Positions 22,489 to 31,730 are shown, counted from the stretch's first letter. The stretch: DNA of 64,000 bases from Streptomyces olindensis (GCA_000696115.1 JJOH01000022.1:58193-122192), one strand, 5' to 3'. Program-made: numbers and translations. Notes: generated by a model from the sequence alone, not told the origin.

Positions 22489-23699
22489 GCGACTTCCTGG
22501 CGGGCCTGTGCGTCGCCGTCCTCCCGGTCCTGGCCCTCGGCGTCTGGCTGGGCCGGCGCACCGCCCGGGCCAAGAGCCTCGCCGGCCTCGGCACCCCCGT
22601 CGAGCACGCCACCTTCGAGACCCTGCACACCGCCTCCCTCGCCGCGCCCCCGCTCAGGGCCGGCCTGACCGAGGAGACCGCCCGCAAATCCGCCCGCAAG
22701 CTGCGCTCCCTGCTCGGCACCGACGCCCTCTGCCTCACGGACCGCAAACAGGTGCTGGTCTGGGACGGCGACGGCGCCCACCACCGCAGCGAGATCATGG
22801 AACGCCTCGCCGGCGCCCTGGACACCGGCCGCGGCGAGGCCTTCGCACTCACCTGCGACAGCCTCGACTGCTCGGTGCGCTGGGCGGTCGTCGCCCCGCT
22901 CACCGTCGACGACCGCGTCCACGGCGCCCTGGTCGCCTGCGCGCCCCGTGAGTCCGCCGTCCTGGTGCGGGCCGCGGGCGAGGTCGCCCGCTGGGTCTCG
23001 GTCCAGCTGGAGCTGGCGGACCTCGACCAGTCCCGCACCCGCCTCATCGAGGCCGAGATCAAGGCGCTGCGCGCCCAGATCTCCCCGCACTTCATCTTCA
23101 ACTCGCTCGCGGTGATCGCGAGCTTCGTCCGCACCGACCCCGAGCGCGCCCGCGAACTGCTCCTGGAGTTCGCCGACTTCACCCGCTACTCGTTCCGCCG
23201 GCACGGCGACTTCACCACTCTCGCCGACGAACTCCACGCCATCGACCACTACCTGGCCCTGGTCCGGGCACGCTTCGGCGACCGCCTCTCCGTCACCCTC
23301 CAGATAGCACCGGAGGTCCTGCCCGTCGCGCTGCCCTTCCTGTGCCTCCAGCCGCTCGTCGAGAACGCCGTCAAGCACGGCCTGGAGGGCAAGGCCGTCT
23401 CCTCGGGCAAGTGCCACATCCAGATCACCGCACAGGACGCGGGCGCCGAGGCCCTCGTCGTCATCGAGGACGACGGCGCCGGCATGGACCCCGAGCTGCT
23501 GCGCCGCATCCTCGCCCGCGAGGCCAGCCCCTCGGGCGGCATCGGCCTGTCCAACGTCGACGACCGGCTCCGTCAGGTCTACGGCGACGACCACGGCCTC
23601 GTCATCGAGACCGCCACGGGCGCGGGCATGAAGATCACCGTGCGGCTCCCCAAGTACCAGCCGGGCGTGCACTCGGCGGGCCGGCTGACGCGGGAGTGA
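22485..23699 (+). CDS. LytS-type sensor histidine kinase
   Basis: A 404-residue kinase. One N-terminal hydrophobic helix (3-23) is followed by a GAF-like domain (about 45-190) and a LytS-family phosphoacceptor region with His202 in LRAQISPHFIFNSLAVIASF. The HATPase part carries LCLQPLVENAVKHGLEGKA (N box), EDDGAGMD (G1) and GGIGLSNVDDRLRQVYG. It partners the LytTR regulator at the start of the operon. Unlike classical LytS it has no multi-helix sensor of its own; the SSS transporter encoded just before (GTGA overlap) could provide the membrane signal. This transporter-coupled idea is inference. Confidence 0.93.
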   Translation: MSDFLAGLCVAVLPVLALGVWLGRRTARAKSLAGLGTPVEHATFETLHTASLAAPPLRAGLTEETARKSARKLRSLLGTDALCLTDRKQVLVWDGDGAHHRSEIMERLAGALDTGRGEAFALTCDSLDCSVRWAVVAPLTVDDRVHGALVACAPRESAVLVRAAGEVARWVSVQLELADLDQSRTRLIEAEIKALRAQISPHFIFNSLAVIASFVRTDPERARELLLEFADFTRYSFRRHGDFTTLADELHAIDHYLALVRARFGDRLSVTLQIAPEVLPVALPFLCLQPLVENAVKHGLEGKAVSSGKCHIQITAQDAGAEALVVIEDDGAGMDPELLRRILAREASPSGGIGLSNVDDRLRQVYGDDHGLVIETATGAGMKITVRLPKYQPGVHSAGRLTRE

Positions 23700-23703
23700 A
23701 CCC

Positions 23704-23883
23704 TCAGGTGCTCTTCGTGGTGACCACCATCCCGAGGGTGATCAGCCCCAGCACGATCCAGCCGAACCACAGCCAGCCGTTGCTGCCGAGCGCCACCGTG
23801 TAGGCCGTCACCACGACGAGGCCGCCGACGGTGAGCACTCCCATGGTCTTCGTCGAGTTTGAACCGTTCGTGGAACCGGGCAT
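23704..23883 (-). CDS. Small membrane protein of unknown function
   Basis: A 59-residue protein with two hydrophobic stretches (about 14-31 and 36-55: VLTVGGLVVVTAYTVALG, LWFGWIVLGLITLGMVV) after a Ser/Asn-rich start. GAGGAGGG precedes the ATG. Similar tiny membrane proteins are widespread in Streptomyces without assigned function. It sits tail-to-tail with the kinase gene (4 bases) and 13 bases after the Ser/Thr kinase gene on its own strand, so it is probably the last gene of that transcript. Confidence 0.72.
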   Translation of the reverse strand: MPGSTNGSNSTKTMGVLTVGGLVVVTAYTVALGSNGWLWFGWIVLGLITLGMVVTTKST

Positions 23884-23896
23884 CGCAACACCCTCC

Positions 23897-25696
23897 TCAT
23901 GGTTCGGTCCCCTCCATGGTGCCCCCGTTCTGCCTCCTGACGGTGCACACGACGACATGAGTACCGGATTTCCAGGGACCCTCGCTGGTCCACGAACCGG
24001 CTTCGTAGACGGACGGATCGAAGCCGTAGTCACGCGGGGCGACGTCCCGCGCGCACGCGGCGTCCGATGAGGTCCGGGCCTCGGCGAGCGTCACGTCGGC
24101 GCCCAGCCGGGTGAACCCGAGCACCTGTTCGTCGTACCGTCCGCCACAGGGCACCAGCCGTACCTCCCGGTTCGAACGGACGTCCAGGCAGTCGCGCTTC
24201 TGCATGGTCGCGGTGTCGGCGAACGGCGTACCGAACCTACGCCGCTCCCCGAGCGGCCCGTACAGCGGCCCGTGCGCGCCGAGCACCAGGCAGGCGGTCC
24301 GCCGCCCGGCCGCCTCGAACCCGGCGCCGCTCGGCACGACGGTGTGGCCGCGGACATCGGCGAGCCGGTCCCGCAGCTCCCGCGTCCGCTCCTCGCACCG
24401 GGCCGGACCCAGCGTCCGCGCCTCCGCCACGGAGGCGGCCCCGACGAATCCCAGCACCTGCCCGTCGGGCGCCTTGTCCCGGCAGGTCGGGTCCAGGGTC
24501 AGCCGGGGCGTGCCGGCGAAGCGGCTCCCGCCGGGCCAGTCGGCGAGCACGCAGTCCCCCTCCGCGAGCGGCTTCCCCAGCCCGACGGCGTCTCCGTACG
24601 GCGTCACCGCCTCGCCGTCCGCGCGGTCGCCCAGCGCGTACCAGACGCCGCCCAGGGCGAGGGCCAGCCCGAGACCGCAGGCGGCGACGGCCCGGAGGGC
24701 GGAGGAGCGCCTGCGCCGCCGCGCGCCGGACGCGGCGACGACGGGTACGAGGCCGCCCGGCCCGGCCCCCGCCTCCCAGGGGGACGGCGACCCGGGATCG
24801 GTCCTGGTCCGCTCGTACGCCTCGGACCGGGACGCGACGAGCCCCGACAGCGCGGCCTCCGCCTCCGGCGCGGTCATCCGCAGGTCAGGATCCTTGGCGA
24901 GCAGTCCGCGCAGCACGGGCTCCAGCGCGCCGGCCCGCACCGGCGGGCGCGGTTCCTCCATGACCACCGCGGTGAGCGCCGCCAGGTGGGACTCCCGCTC
25001 GAAGGGGCTGCGGCCCTCGACACCGAAGTACAGCGTGCAGCCCAGCGAGAACAGGTCCGCGGCGGGCGTCGGCGAGCCGCCGGACGCGCGCTCCGGCGCC
25101 AGATACCCCGCCGTGCCGACCAGGACGGACGCCTTGGTGTACCGCGTCTCACCGGCGTCCGGCTGCACCGAGATGCCGTAGTCGGTGAGCAGGACCCGCC
25201 CGTGGGGCGCGCCCGTGCGGTCCGGCGCGAGGAGGATGTTCGCCGGCTTCACGTCCCGGTGCATCACGCCCCGCTCGTGCCCGGCGGTCAGCGCGTCCAG
25301 CACGGCGAGGCCGACCCGGGCGCACTCGGCCGGGGCGAGCGGTCCGCGCCGGGCCACCAGCTCCCGCAGGTCGACGGCGCCCGTCACGTACTCCATGACG
25401 ATCCACGGCAGGCCCTCGTGCTCCAGCACGTCGTGCACCGTCACCACGTGCGGGTGACCGCGCAGCCCGGCAGCGTGCCGGGCCTCCGCACGGGCCCGCG
25501 CGACCCGTGCCTCCCGCTCGTGACGCGCCTCGGCCGGGTCGCGGAACACGATCTCCTTCAGCGCGACCTCGCAGGCCAGTCTCTGGTCGTGGGCCAGCCA
25601 GACGTGCCCCATGCCGCCGCTGCCGAGCCGGTGCAGCAGCAGATAACGGCCGGCGATGACCCGGCCCGCTCCCGACGTCGCTGATCCTGAGGACAT
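23897..25696 (-). CDS. Membrane Ser/Thr protein kinase with duplicated external module
   Basis: A 599-residue protein. The PknB-type kinase domain spans about 13-290: RLGSGGMGHVWLA (nucleotide loop), EVALKEIV (ATP Lys), MHRDVKPANILL (catalytic loop), LLTDYGISV (DYG instead of DFG) and LVGTAGYLAPERA. A single membrane helix (about 335-357) divides it from an external C-terminal half with two copies of a Cys-containing module, each with QVLGF followed by AEART and a Cys. It has no PASTA domain of its own, but the gene just upstream encodes a PASTA lipoprotein, so the pair may share sensing. Start ATG at 25696. Confidence 0.92.
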   Translation of the reverse strand: MSSGSATSGAGRVIAGRYLLLHRLGSGGMGHVWLAHDQRLACEVALKEIVFRDPAEARHEREARVARARAEARHAAGLRGHPHVVTVHDVLEHEGLPWIVMEYVTGAVDLRELVARRGPLAPAECARVGLAVLDALTAGHERGVMHRDVKPANILLAPDRTGAPHGRVLLTDYGISVQPDAGETRYTKASVLVGTAGYLAPERASGGSPTPAADLFSLGCTLYFGVEGRSPFERESHLAALTAVVMEEPRPPVRAGALEPVLRGLLAKDPDLRMTAPEAEAALSGLVASRSEAYERTRTDPGSPSPWEAGAGPGGLVPVVAASGARRRRRSSALRAVAACGLGLALALGGVWYALGDRADGEAVTPYGDAVGLGKPLAEGDCVLADWPGGSRFAGTPRLTLDPTCRDKAPDGQVLGFVGAASVAEARTLGPARCEERTRELRDRLADVRGHTVVPSGAGFEAAGRRTACLVLGAHGPLYGPLGERRRFGTPFADTATMQKRDCLDVRSNREVRLVPCGGRYDEQVLGFTRLGADVTLAEARTSSDAACARDVAPRDYGFDPSVYEAGSWTSEGPWKSGTHVVVCTVRRQNGGTMEGTEP

Positions 25697-25724
25697 CCGG
25701 TGCCTCCCGAGGTCGGCGGGGCTG

Positions 25725-27098
25725 CTAAGGCGTGGCGCTCGTGGCGGGTGCGGTGGTCACCGGGGCGCTGCCGGCGCTGCCGGATTCCGGCGGTGAGCTG
25801 GTGGTCTGTGGCGGTGTGCTCGTGGTCTGTGGTGGTGGGTCGGTCGTGCGGGGTGGCTGGCTGGAGGCCTGTGGCGGTGGGCTCGGCGGTGTGCCGGTGG
25901 CGCTCGGCGGTGAGCTGGTCACCGTAGGCGGGGCGCTGGTCACCGTAGGCGGTGCGCTGCTCCGGGGCGGCGTGCTCGCCGCGGGCGAGCCGGAGCCGGG
26001 CGGCGCGGCACTCGACGAGGGCGACTCGGAGCCGGGCGGCGCGGTACTCGACCGGGGCCGCTGCGAGGGCGGCTCCTGACTCGTCGCACCCGTGCTCGTG
26101 GGCCCGGCCCCGGTGGGCCCGCCACCCGTGCTCGTCGGCCCGGAACCGGCCGGGGGAGCCGGGGGAGCCGGGGAAGCCGGGGGAGTGGCCACCCGCACCG
26201 TCACATACGCCCCGAACGGCAGCTCGGCCCCCGCCCCCGGCTCGGTCGCGGTGACCCGTGCCCGGTCCGGCGGCAGCCCCTCACTCCCGTACGCGATCGC
26301 CAGCCCCGCATCGGCCAGCCGTCGGCTCGCCTCCCCGAACGTCGTCCCGGCGAGACGCGGCACGGCCCGCCGCTCCGTCGCGTCGAAACGGGAGTCGGCC
26401 TCACCCGTCGTCCCGACGGGCCGCCGGATCCCCCGCTCGGCGTCCTCGACGTCGACGAGGGCGATCCGCTCCAGTTCCCGCGAGGCGGGTCGTACGACCA
26501 CCACCTCGGCACGGTCGTAGCCCTGCCACTTCTCGTTTCCGTCCTCGAAGGTGACCGATATCCGGCCCGTGTCGCCTTCGAAAGGCAGCAGCGGATTTCC
26601 GCACGAACACTTGACCGACGGAAGTCCCTTCTCGTCGACGAGTACCGCGATTCCCGCCTGCAGCAAGGCGCGGAAGGGAACGGCCTTTCCTTTTTTGTAG
26701 TCGTGGTTCAGGGCGAGCGTGTCGTGACGCAGGAGAACAGGGGTGAGCCGGTCGAGATATCCCGGGATCTGGTCCGTACGGAGTTCCAGAGCGGTCGCCC
26801 ACGCCCGTGCCTTCCCGGCATTGCGGGGCGCGGTCAGGAACCGCTTCGACCGCTCCACGTCACAGATCTTCGGCTGCTCGGTTCCCCCGTACAGCCCTGG
26901 CGTGTCACCCTGCTGGAGCCCGCTCGGCACCGGCCGCGACCGTACCCGTGCGTCTCTGCCGAGCCCGCTGTCCTCGGCGAAGAAGGGCGCCAGGGACGGC
27001 ACCCCTGCGGCGATCGCCCTGACCTCGACCAAGGGCGCCCTCGCGTCACACCCCCCGAGCGCCAGCAGAAAGACGACCAGGACAGCGATCTTCCGCAT
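25725..27098 (-). CDS. DUF6777-like lipoprotein with PASTA domain and Pro/Ser/Thr tail
   Basis: A 457-residue exported lipoprotein. The lipobox is LALGGC (Cys17). Residues about 20-220 resemble the DUF6777 family found with Streptomyces kinases (DTPGLYGGT, KARAWATALELRTDQIPGYL, LALNHDYKKGKAVPFRALLQ). A PASTA unit follows (about 235-305, AVPRLAGTTFGEASRRLADA, VTATEPGAGAELPFG). PASTA domains bind muropeptides or lipid II. The last 150 residues are low-complexity Pro/Ser/Thr/Gly, likely a wall-spanning spacer. GGGGGAG precedes the ATG at 27098. It is upstream of the kinase gene on the same strand with 28 bases between, pointing to one operon. Confidence 0.82.
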   Translation of the reverse strand: MRKIAVLVVFLLALGGCDARAPLVEVRAIAAGVPSLAPFFAEDSGLGRDARVRSRPVPSGLQQGDTPGLYGGTEQPKICDVERSKRFLTAPRNAGKARAWATALELRTDQIPGYLDRLTPVLLRHDTLALNHDYKKGKAVPFRALLQAGIAVLVDEKGLPSVKCSCGNPLLPFEGDTGRISVTFEDGNEKWQGYDRAEVVVVRPASRELERIALVDVEDAERGIRRPVGTTGEADSRFDATERRAVPRLAGTTFGEASRRLADAGLAIAYGSEGLPPDRARVTATEPGAGAELPFGAYVTVRVATPPASPAPPAPPAGSGPTSTGGGPTGAGPTSTGATSQEPPSQRPRSSTAPPGSESPSSSAAPPGSGSPAASTPPRSSAPPTVTSAPPTVTSSPPSATGTPPSPPPQASSQPPRTTDPPPQTTSTPPQTTSSPPESGSAGSAPVTTAPATSATP

Positions 27099-27220
27099 CA
27101 CCGCTCCCCCCTGCGGTTCCCCCCGACGCGTTTCATGCTACTGAAGGAAAATGCTGTTCATCCGGGTTGTGGAAAAAGAGCAGAGGGGGAGAAAAGAGCG
27201 GCCTGGGGAGACGGAGGAAA

Positions 27221-28171
27221 TCAGTTCCCGCGTGCGTGCAGCGAGCTCAAATAGGCGTTGTACGCCTCGAGTTCCTTGTCCCCGTCGCGGTCGGCGGCCC
27301 GGTCCTTGCGCCGGGCCTGCCGCTGCTCCGATGCGTACCACTGGAACAGCAGGGCGATCAGCACCAGCACGGACGGGATCTCACTGAACGCCCAGGCGAT
27401 GCCGCCCGCCGCGTTCTGGTCGGAGAGCGCCTCGATGCCGAGGGAGGCGGGCGGGTTCTTGAACGTCTCGACCATCGGCTCGGACGCCATCATCAGCGCG
27501 ATCCCGAAGAACGCGTGGAACGGCATGCCCGCGAACAGCTCCAGCATCCGCATCAGATAGCCCGGCCGGTGCGGCCCCGGGTCCACGCCCATGATCGGCC
27601 AGAAGAACACCAGGCCGACGGCGAGGAAGTGCACCATCATCGCGATGTGCCCCGGCCTGGAGCCCATCAGGGTGTCGAACAGCGGCGTGAAGTACAGCCC
27701 GTACAGGCTCGCGATGAACAGCGGGATCGTGAACGCCGGGTGCGTGACGATCCGCATGTAACGGCTGTGCAGGAACTTCAGCAGCAGCTCGCGCGGCCCC
27801 TTGCGGCCCCGCCCCGCCGTGGGCAGCGCGCGCAGCGCCAGTGTGATCGGCGCCCCGAGCAGGATCAGGATCGGCGACACCATGCTGATCACCATGTGCT
27901 GGACCATGTGCACGCTGAACATGACCATGCCGTAGTCGTTCAGCTGCGTGCACATCATGAGCATGATGCTGAGGACGCCGATGGCGAAGGCGACGGTGCG
28001 TCCCACCGGCCACTTGTCCCCGCGTCGTACGAGCCGTACGACACCCCATCCGTACAGTGCGAGCCCGGCCAGGCAGGCGACGAGGAAGAACGGGTCAGCC
28101 GACCACTCCAGCCCTCGCCCCAGCGTGAACGGCGGCAGATCCATCGTCATGCCGTGCCCGCTGTGATCCAT
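27221..28171 (-). CDS. CtaG-family cytochrome c oxidase assembly membrane protein
   Basis: A 316-residue protein with seven or so membrane helices. It begins MDHSGHGMTMDLPPF (His/Met-rich, possibly copper binding) and includes MFSVHMVQHMVISMVSPILI and FFWPIMGVDPGPHRPGYLMR, features of the caa3-CtaG family that helps assemble cytochrome oxidase or handles copper. AGGAG precedes the ATG at 28171; a longer frame has no support. The C-terminal 35 residues are charged and cytoplasmic. There is no oxidase gene nearby, so its role in this strain is inferred from family only. Confidence 0.85.
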   Translation of the reverse strand: MDHSGHGMTMDLPPFTLGRGLEWSADPFFLVACLAGLALYGWGVVRLVRRGDKWPVGRTVAFAIGVLSIMLMMCTQLNDYGMVMFSVHMVQHMVISMVSPILILLGAPITLALRALPTAGRGRKGPRELLLKFLHSRYMRIVTHPAFTIPLFIASLYGLYFTPLFDTLMGSRPGHIAMMVHFLAVGLVFFWPIMGVDPGPHRPGYLMRMLELFAGMPFHAFFGIALMMASEPMVETFKNPPASLGIEALSDQNAAGGIAWAFSEIPSVLVLIALLFQWYASEQRQARRKDRAADRDGDKELEAYNAYLSSLHARGN

Positions 28172-28231
28172 GTAGCCGGCTCCTGTTTCGTGGGGGTGTG
28201 CAGCAAGTTGTCCGCCCCCAAGAGTAGAACC

Positions 28232-28259
28232 GCCCCCGACCACATCAGTGACCGGGGGC
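28232..28259 (-). terminator. Terminator of pfkA
   Basis: The arms GCCCCCG (28232-28238) and CGGGGGC (28253-28259) have inner CAC/GTG pairing. On the minus strand it is followed by a pyrimidine-rich TTCTACTCTT. It lies about 70 bases beyond the pfkA stop. Confidence 0.65.
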
Positions 28260-28267
28260 AAGGTTCC

Positions 28268-28306
28268 AGGGACGCGGGGAACTGCGCGACAAGCCACGAA
28301 CGGCCC
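28268..28306. repeat. Dispersed Streptomyces intergenic repeat, short form
   Basis: GACGCGGGGAACTGCGCGAC followed by AAGCCACGAACGGCCCGCAC lies between the pfkA stop and its terminator. It shares the CGCGGGG...GCGCGACnAGCCAC frame with the copy at 36399 but lacks the middle hairpin. I recognise this as a recurrent element in Streptomyces spacers. Confidence 0.6.
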
Positions 28307-28327
28307 GCACCGCCGACTACGGCAGCC

Positions 28328-29353
28328 TCAGAGAACGGTCTCCGCCTCTTCGTACCGCTCGTCCGGCACGGTCTTCAGCGTCTCCACGGCTTCCGCCAGC
28401 GGCACCATCACTATGTCCGTGCCCCGCAGCGCGGTCATCTGCCCGAACTCACCGCGATGCACGGCCTCCACCGCGTGCCACCCGAACCGCGTGGCCAGCA
28501 CCCGGTCGTACGCGGTGGGCGTACCACCCCGCTGCACATGCCCGAGGATGACCGGCCGCGCTTCCTTCCCCAGCCGCCCCTCCAGCTCCACGGACAGCTG
28601 CCGCGCGATGCCCGCGAACCGCTCGTGCCCGTAGATGTCCTTGCCGCCCTCGTCGAACTCCATGGTCCCGGGGCGGGGCTTGGCCCCCTCCGCCGCCACC
28701 ACGATCGCGAAGCGCTTGCCGGCCTCGAACCGCTCACCGACCCGCCGGGTCAGCTCCTCTATGTCGAAGGGCCGCTCGGGGACGACGATGGCGTGCGCGC
28801 CGGCCGCCATGCCGGAGTGCAGCGCGATCCAGCCGGTGTGCCGGCCCATGACCTCGACGACGAGGACCCGCTGATGGGACTCGGCGGTGGTCTTCAGCCG
28901 GTCCAGCGCCTCCGTCGCCACGCCGACGGCCGTGTCGAAGCCGAACGTGACGTCCGTGACCGCGATGTCGTTGTCGATGGTCTTCGGCACACCCACCACG
29001 GGCAGACCGCTGTCCGACATCAGCCGCGCGGCCTTGAGCGTGCCCTCGCCGCCGATGGGAATGATCGCGTCGAGGCCGAGCTCCTCGACATGGCCCTTGG
29101 CCCGCTCCACACCGTCCCGCAGATGGGAGGGCTGGACCCGGGAGGACCCGAGAATCGTGCCGCCGCGGGCGAGGATGCCGCCCACCGCGTCGAGGTCGAG
29201 CTTGAGGTAGTCGCACTCCAGGAGGCCCTTCCAGCCGTCCCGGAAGCCGATGACCTCGTCGCCGTGGTCGACGACCGCACGGTGCACGACGGACCGGATG
29301 ACGGCGTTCAGGCCGGGGCAGTCGCCGCCGGACGTGAGGACACCAATGCGCAT
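28328..29353 (-). CDS. pfkA: 6-phosphofructokinase
   Basis: A 341-residue glycolytic enzyme that phosphorylates fructose-6-phosphate. It begins MRIGVLTSGGDCPGLNAVIR, has GGEGTLKAAR (101-110), the catalytic PKTIDNDI (123-130) and VMGRHTGWIAL, and later GHVQRGGTPTAYDR. Gly at position 104 points to ATP rather than pyrophosphate as phosphoryl donor, while Lys124 marks the mixed-substrate group III of actinobacteria. It is one of several pfkA paralogues expected in Streptomyces. The ATG at 29353 has GAGAAGG upstream. Monocistronic, ended by a hairpin. Confidence 0.95.
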   Translation of the reverse strand: MRIGVLTSGGDCPGLNAVIRSVVHRAVVDHGDEVIGFRDGWKGLLECDYLKLDLDAVGGILARGGTILGSSRVQPSHLRDGVERAKGHVEELGLDAIIPIGGEGTLKAARLMSDSGLPVVGVPKTIDNDIAVTDVTFGFDTAVGVATEALDRLKTTAESHQRVLVVEVMGRHTGWIALHSGMAAGAHAIVVPERPFDIEELTRRVGERFEAGKRFAIVVAAEGAKPRPGTMEFDEGGKDIYGHERFAGIARQLSVELEGRLGKEARPVILGHVQRGGTPTAYDRVLATRFGWHAVEAVHRGEFGQMTALRGTDIVMVPLAEAVETLKTVPDERYEEAETVL

Positions 29354-29581
29354 AGCCCGAATACCTTCTCAACGTGGGCCGGGGACCGGACCACGTTGTC
29401 CGGCTGGAATCCCCGCCACCCTAGCGGCATCGAGGGGCCGGACCGAAGCACGCGTCCGCCTGCTGGACGACCCCGCTCACCTGTGCGGATGTGCCGTCAG
29501 ACGGGCTGTTGACCAGCAGGTTGACGCGTGTGCCGGGCCAGCTGCGACGACGTGCTCAGGCAGGCTGCTGAGCAGCTGTGT

Positions 29582-30310
29582 TCACGCAGGCTGCTGCGCA
29601 GCCGCGATGCGCTCGTTGCGCAGCGCCTCGTACCAGCGGTCGTCGGTCGGCGGCAGCGCGTTGACGTCGAGCGCCAGCTTCAGCAGCAGGTCCGCGATGA
29701 GCGGGTTGCGCGCGAGCACCGGACCGTGCATGTAGGTGCCGAACACGGTGTCGTTGTACGCGCCTTCCGTGCCGTCGCCCGTGCCGTTGCCGTTGCCCAG
29801 GCGCACCCGGGCCAGGGGGCGGGCGGTGGGGCCGAGGTGGGTGACGCCCTGGTGGTTCTCGAAGCCGGTCAGCGGGGGAAGACCGAGCCGCGGGTCGATG
29901 TCACCCAGCACGTCACCGACGCACCGCTCGCCCTCGCCGCGCACGGACACCACGTCCAGCAGGCCGAGGCCGGGCTCGCGCTGGCCGAGGTCGTTGATGA
30001 ACTCGTGGCCGAGGATCTGGTAGCCGGCGCATACGGAGAACACGATGGCGCCGTTCTCCACGGCCCGGTGCAGTCCGCCGTCCCGGCGCAGCCGCTCGGC
30101 CGCGAGCCGCTGCGGACGGTCCTCGCCGCCGCCGATCAGGTAGATGTCGCCGGACGTCGGGATCGGCTGGTCGCTGCGCACGTCCAGCCGGGCCACGTCC
30201 AGGCCGCGCTGCCGGGCCCGGCGCTCCACGACGAGGGCGTTGCCCTGGTCGCCGTAGGTGCTGAGCAGGTCGGGATAGATCCAGACGATGCGCAGTTGGT
30301 TGTCGCTCAC
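29582..30310 (-). CDS. gatD: Lipid II isoglutaminyl synthase, glutaminase subunit GatD
   Basis: A 242-residue class-I glutamine amidotransferase of the CobB/CobQ-like type. It has IVWIYPDLLSTYGDQGNALV at the start, catalytic Cys in VFSVCAGYQILGHEF and the catalytic His in FGTYMHGPVLARNP. GatD supplies ammonia to MurT, which amidates D-Glu of the lipid II stem peptide to iso-glutamine, a step needed for peptidoglycan cross-linking. GTG at 30310 is 23 bases after the murT stop, so both are one operon. The spacer from 29354 to 29581 holds the pfkA promoter and repeated CAGGCTGCTG motifs but no gene. Confidence 0.93.
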   Translation of the reverse strand: MSDNQLRIVWIYPDLLSTYGDQGNALVVERRARQRGLDVARLDVRSDQPIPTSGDIYLIGGGEDRPQRLAAERLRRDGGLHRAVENGAIVFSVCAGYQILGHEFINDLGQREPGLGLLDVVSVRGEGERCVGDVLGDIDPRLGLPPLTGFENHQGVTHLGPTARPLARVRLGNGNGTGDGTEGAYNDTVFGTYMHGPVLARNPLIADLLLKLALDVNALPPTDDRWYEALRNERIAAAQQPA

Positions 30311-30333
30311 AAAAGTCCCCTGACGTCTCGTGC

Positions 30334-31572
30334 TCAGTTGCCGACGCGGCGGCGCAGGTCCTGGAACGCCGTGTAGTTGGCGATGACCTCGATCCGGCCC
30401 GGCGGGCACGCGGCCACGGCCTGGTCGAGGTTCTCGTAGACCTGGAAGTGCTGGTCGGCCACCTCCAGCCGCACCGCGAGGTCCAGCCGCCGGTCGCCGA
30501 CGACACAGATCGGGTGGCCGGTCAGGCGCGTGTAGTCGACGTCCCACAGCCAGGAGGTGTCGGTGCCGTCGGCGGAGCGCGCGTTCACGGAGAGGATGAC
30601 CGGGGCGGGCGGCGGGTCGATGAGGGAGAACGTCTCCAGCCAGCCGGCCGGGTTCTTCGCGAGCAGCAGCCGCAGGTCGCGGCCCTGGAACTGGACGACG
30701 TCGTACCGCCCGGCCACCGCCTGCACCTGGTACATGCGCTCCAGCGCGACCTGCGGCGGCACCCCGAACACGGCGGCGACGGCGGCCGAGGAGGCGGCGT
30801 TGGCCTTGTTGGCGCGGCCGGGCAGCTGGAGGTGGATCGGCCAGGCCGAGCCGTGCGGGTCGAGGACGTGGTCGCCGGACAGGGCCCAGCTCGGCGTCGG
30901 GCGGCGGAAGCCGCACTCACCGCAGTACCAGTCGTCGCCCGGGCGCTGCATGACGCCGCCGCAGGACGGGCAGGACCAGGCGTCGTCCTTCCACATCTGG
31001 CCGGCGGCGACCCAGATCACGTTGGGGGAGGACGACGCCGCCCACACCACCAGCGGGTCGTCGCAGTTGGCCACGACCACGGCCTTCGAACCCGCAAGCC
31101 CTTCCCGCCAGTTCTCGGCGAGCATGCGGGTCTCGGCGGCGCGGTCGAGCTGGTCGCGGGAGAGGTTGAGCAGGGCGATGCACTTCGGGGCGGTGTCCCG
31201 GGCGACGCCGGCCAGGTACTTCTCGTCGACCTCGATGACGCCGTACCGGGCGTCCGAGCCACCGGCGAGCGCCGAGGTGATGCCGGCCGGCATGTTGGCG
31301 CCGAGCGCGTTGGAGACGACCGGGCCCGCCGCGCGCAGGGCCTCGGCGATGAGCCGGGTGGTCGTGGTCTTGCCGTTGGTTGCCGAGACCAGGATCACGT
31401 CCAGGTTCTGGGCGAGCCGGGCGAGGAGGTCGGGGTCGAGCTTGAGTGCCACCCGGCCGCCGATCACCGAACCGCTGCCGCGTCCAGCGGCGCGGGATGC
31501 CGCTGCGACCGCCTTGCCCGCGGTCACGGCCAGCTTGGCCCGCGGCGAAAGCGGGTCCGAGTTGCCTGCCAT
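30334..31572 (-). CDS. murT: Lipid II isoglutaminyl synthase, Mur ligase subunit MurT
   Basis: A 412-residue Mur-ligase-like protein. It has the ATP loop LVSATNGKTTTTRLIAEAL, EVDEKYLAGVARDTAPKCIA, NLSRDQLDR and a Cys4 zinc ribbon CPSCGG...CGECG inserted in the middle domain. The C-terminal DUF1727 domain ends TAFQDLRRRVG. It works with GatD. The start ATG at 31572 is backed by GGAGGA; the longer frame to 31623 lacks a ribosome binding site. It is divergent from def. Confidence 0.95.
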   Translation of the reverse strand: MAGNSDPLSPRAKLAVTAGKAVAAASRAAGRGSGSVIGGRVALKLDPDLLARLAQNLDVILVSATNGKTTTTRLIAEALRAAGPVVSNALGANMPAGITSALAGGSDARYGVIEVDEKYLAGVARDTAPKCIALLNLSRDQLDRAAETRMLAENWREGLAGSKAVVVANCDDPLVVWAASSSPNVIWVAAGQMWKDDAWSCPSCGGVMQRPGDDWYCGECGFRRPTPSWALSGDHVLDPHGSAWPIHLQLPGRANKANAASSAAVAAVFGVPPQVALERMYQVQAVAGRYDVVQFQGRDLRLLLAKNPAGWLETFSLIDPPPAPVILSVNARSADGTDTSWLWDVDYTRLTGHPICVVGDRRLDLAVRLEVADQHFQVYENLDQAVAACPPGRIEVIANYTAFQDLRRRVGN

Positions 31573-31730
31573 CAGTTCTCGATCCTCCTTGCGTACGCGC
31601 CGCGCCTGAAGCCTGACGGCCACGTGGTGTGGACCTCAGCCTATCGAGATCCCTTCGCACTCCCGAACCGCGGCACTGTGGGGAACTCGTGCGGGAGGCG
31701 CGGGCCGACAGGGACCTTACTCTTGCCGCC

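Noticed and set aside
27167..29512. 781-codon plus-strand frame opposite ctaG-like and pfkA genes
   Set aside because: Antisense shadow with His/Arg-rich composition and no family similarity.
29540..29605. CAGGCTGCTG repeats near the gatD end as a functional array
   Set aside because: Only two or three loose copies, partly within the gatD coding end; too weak to call.
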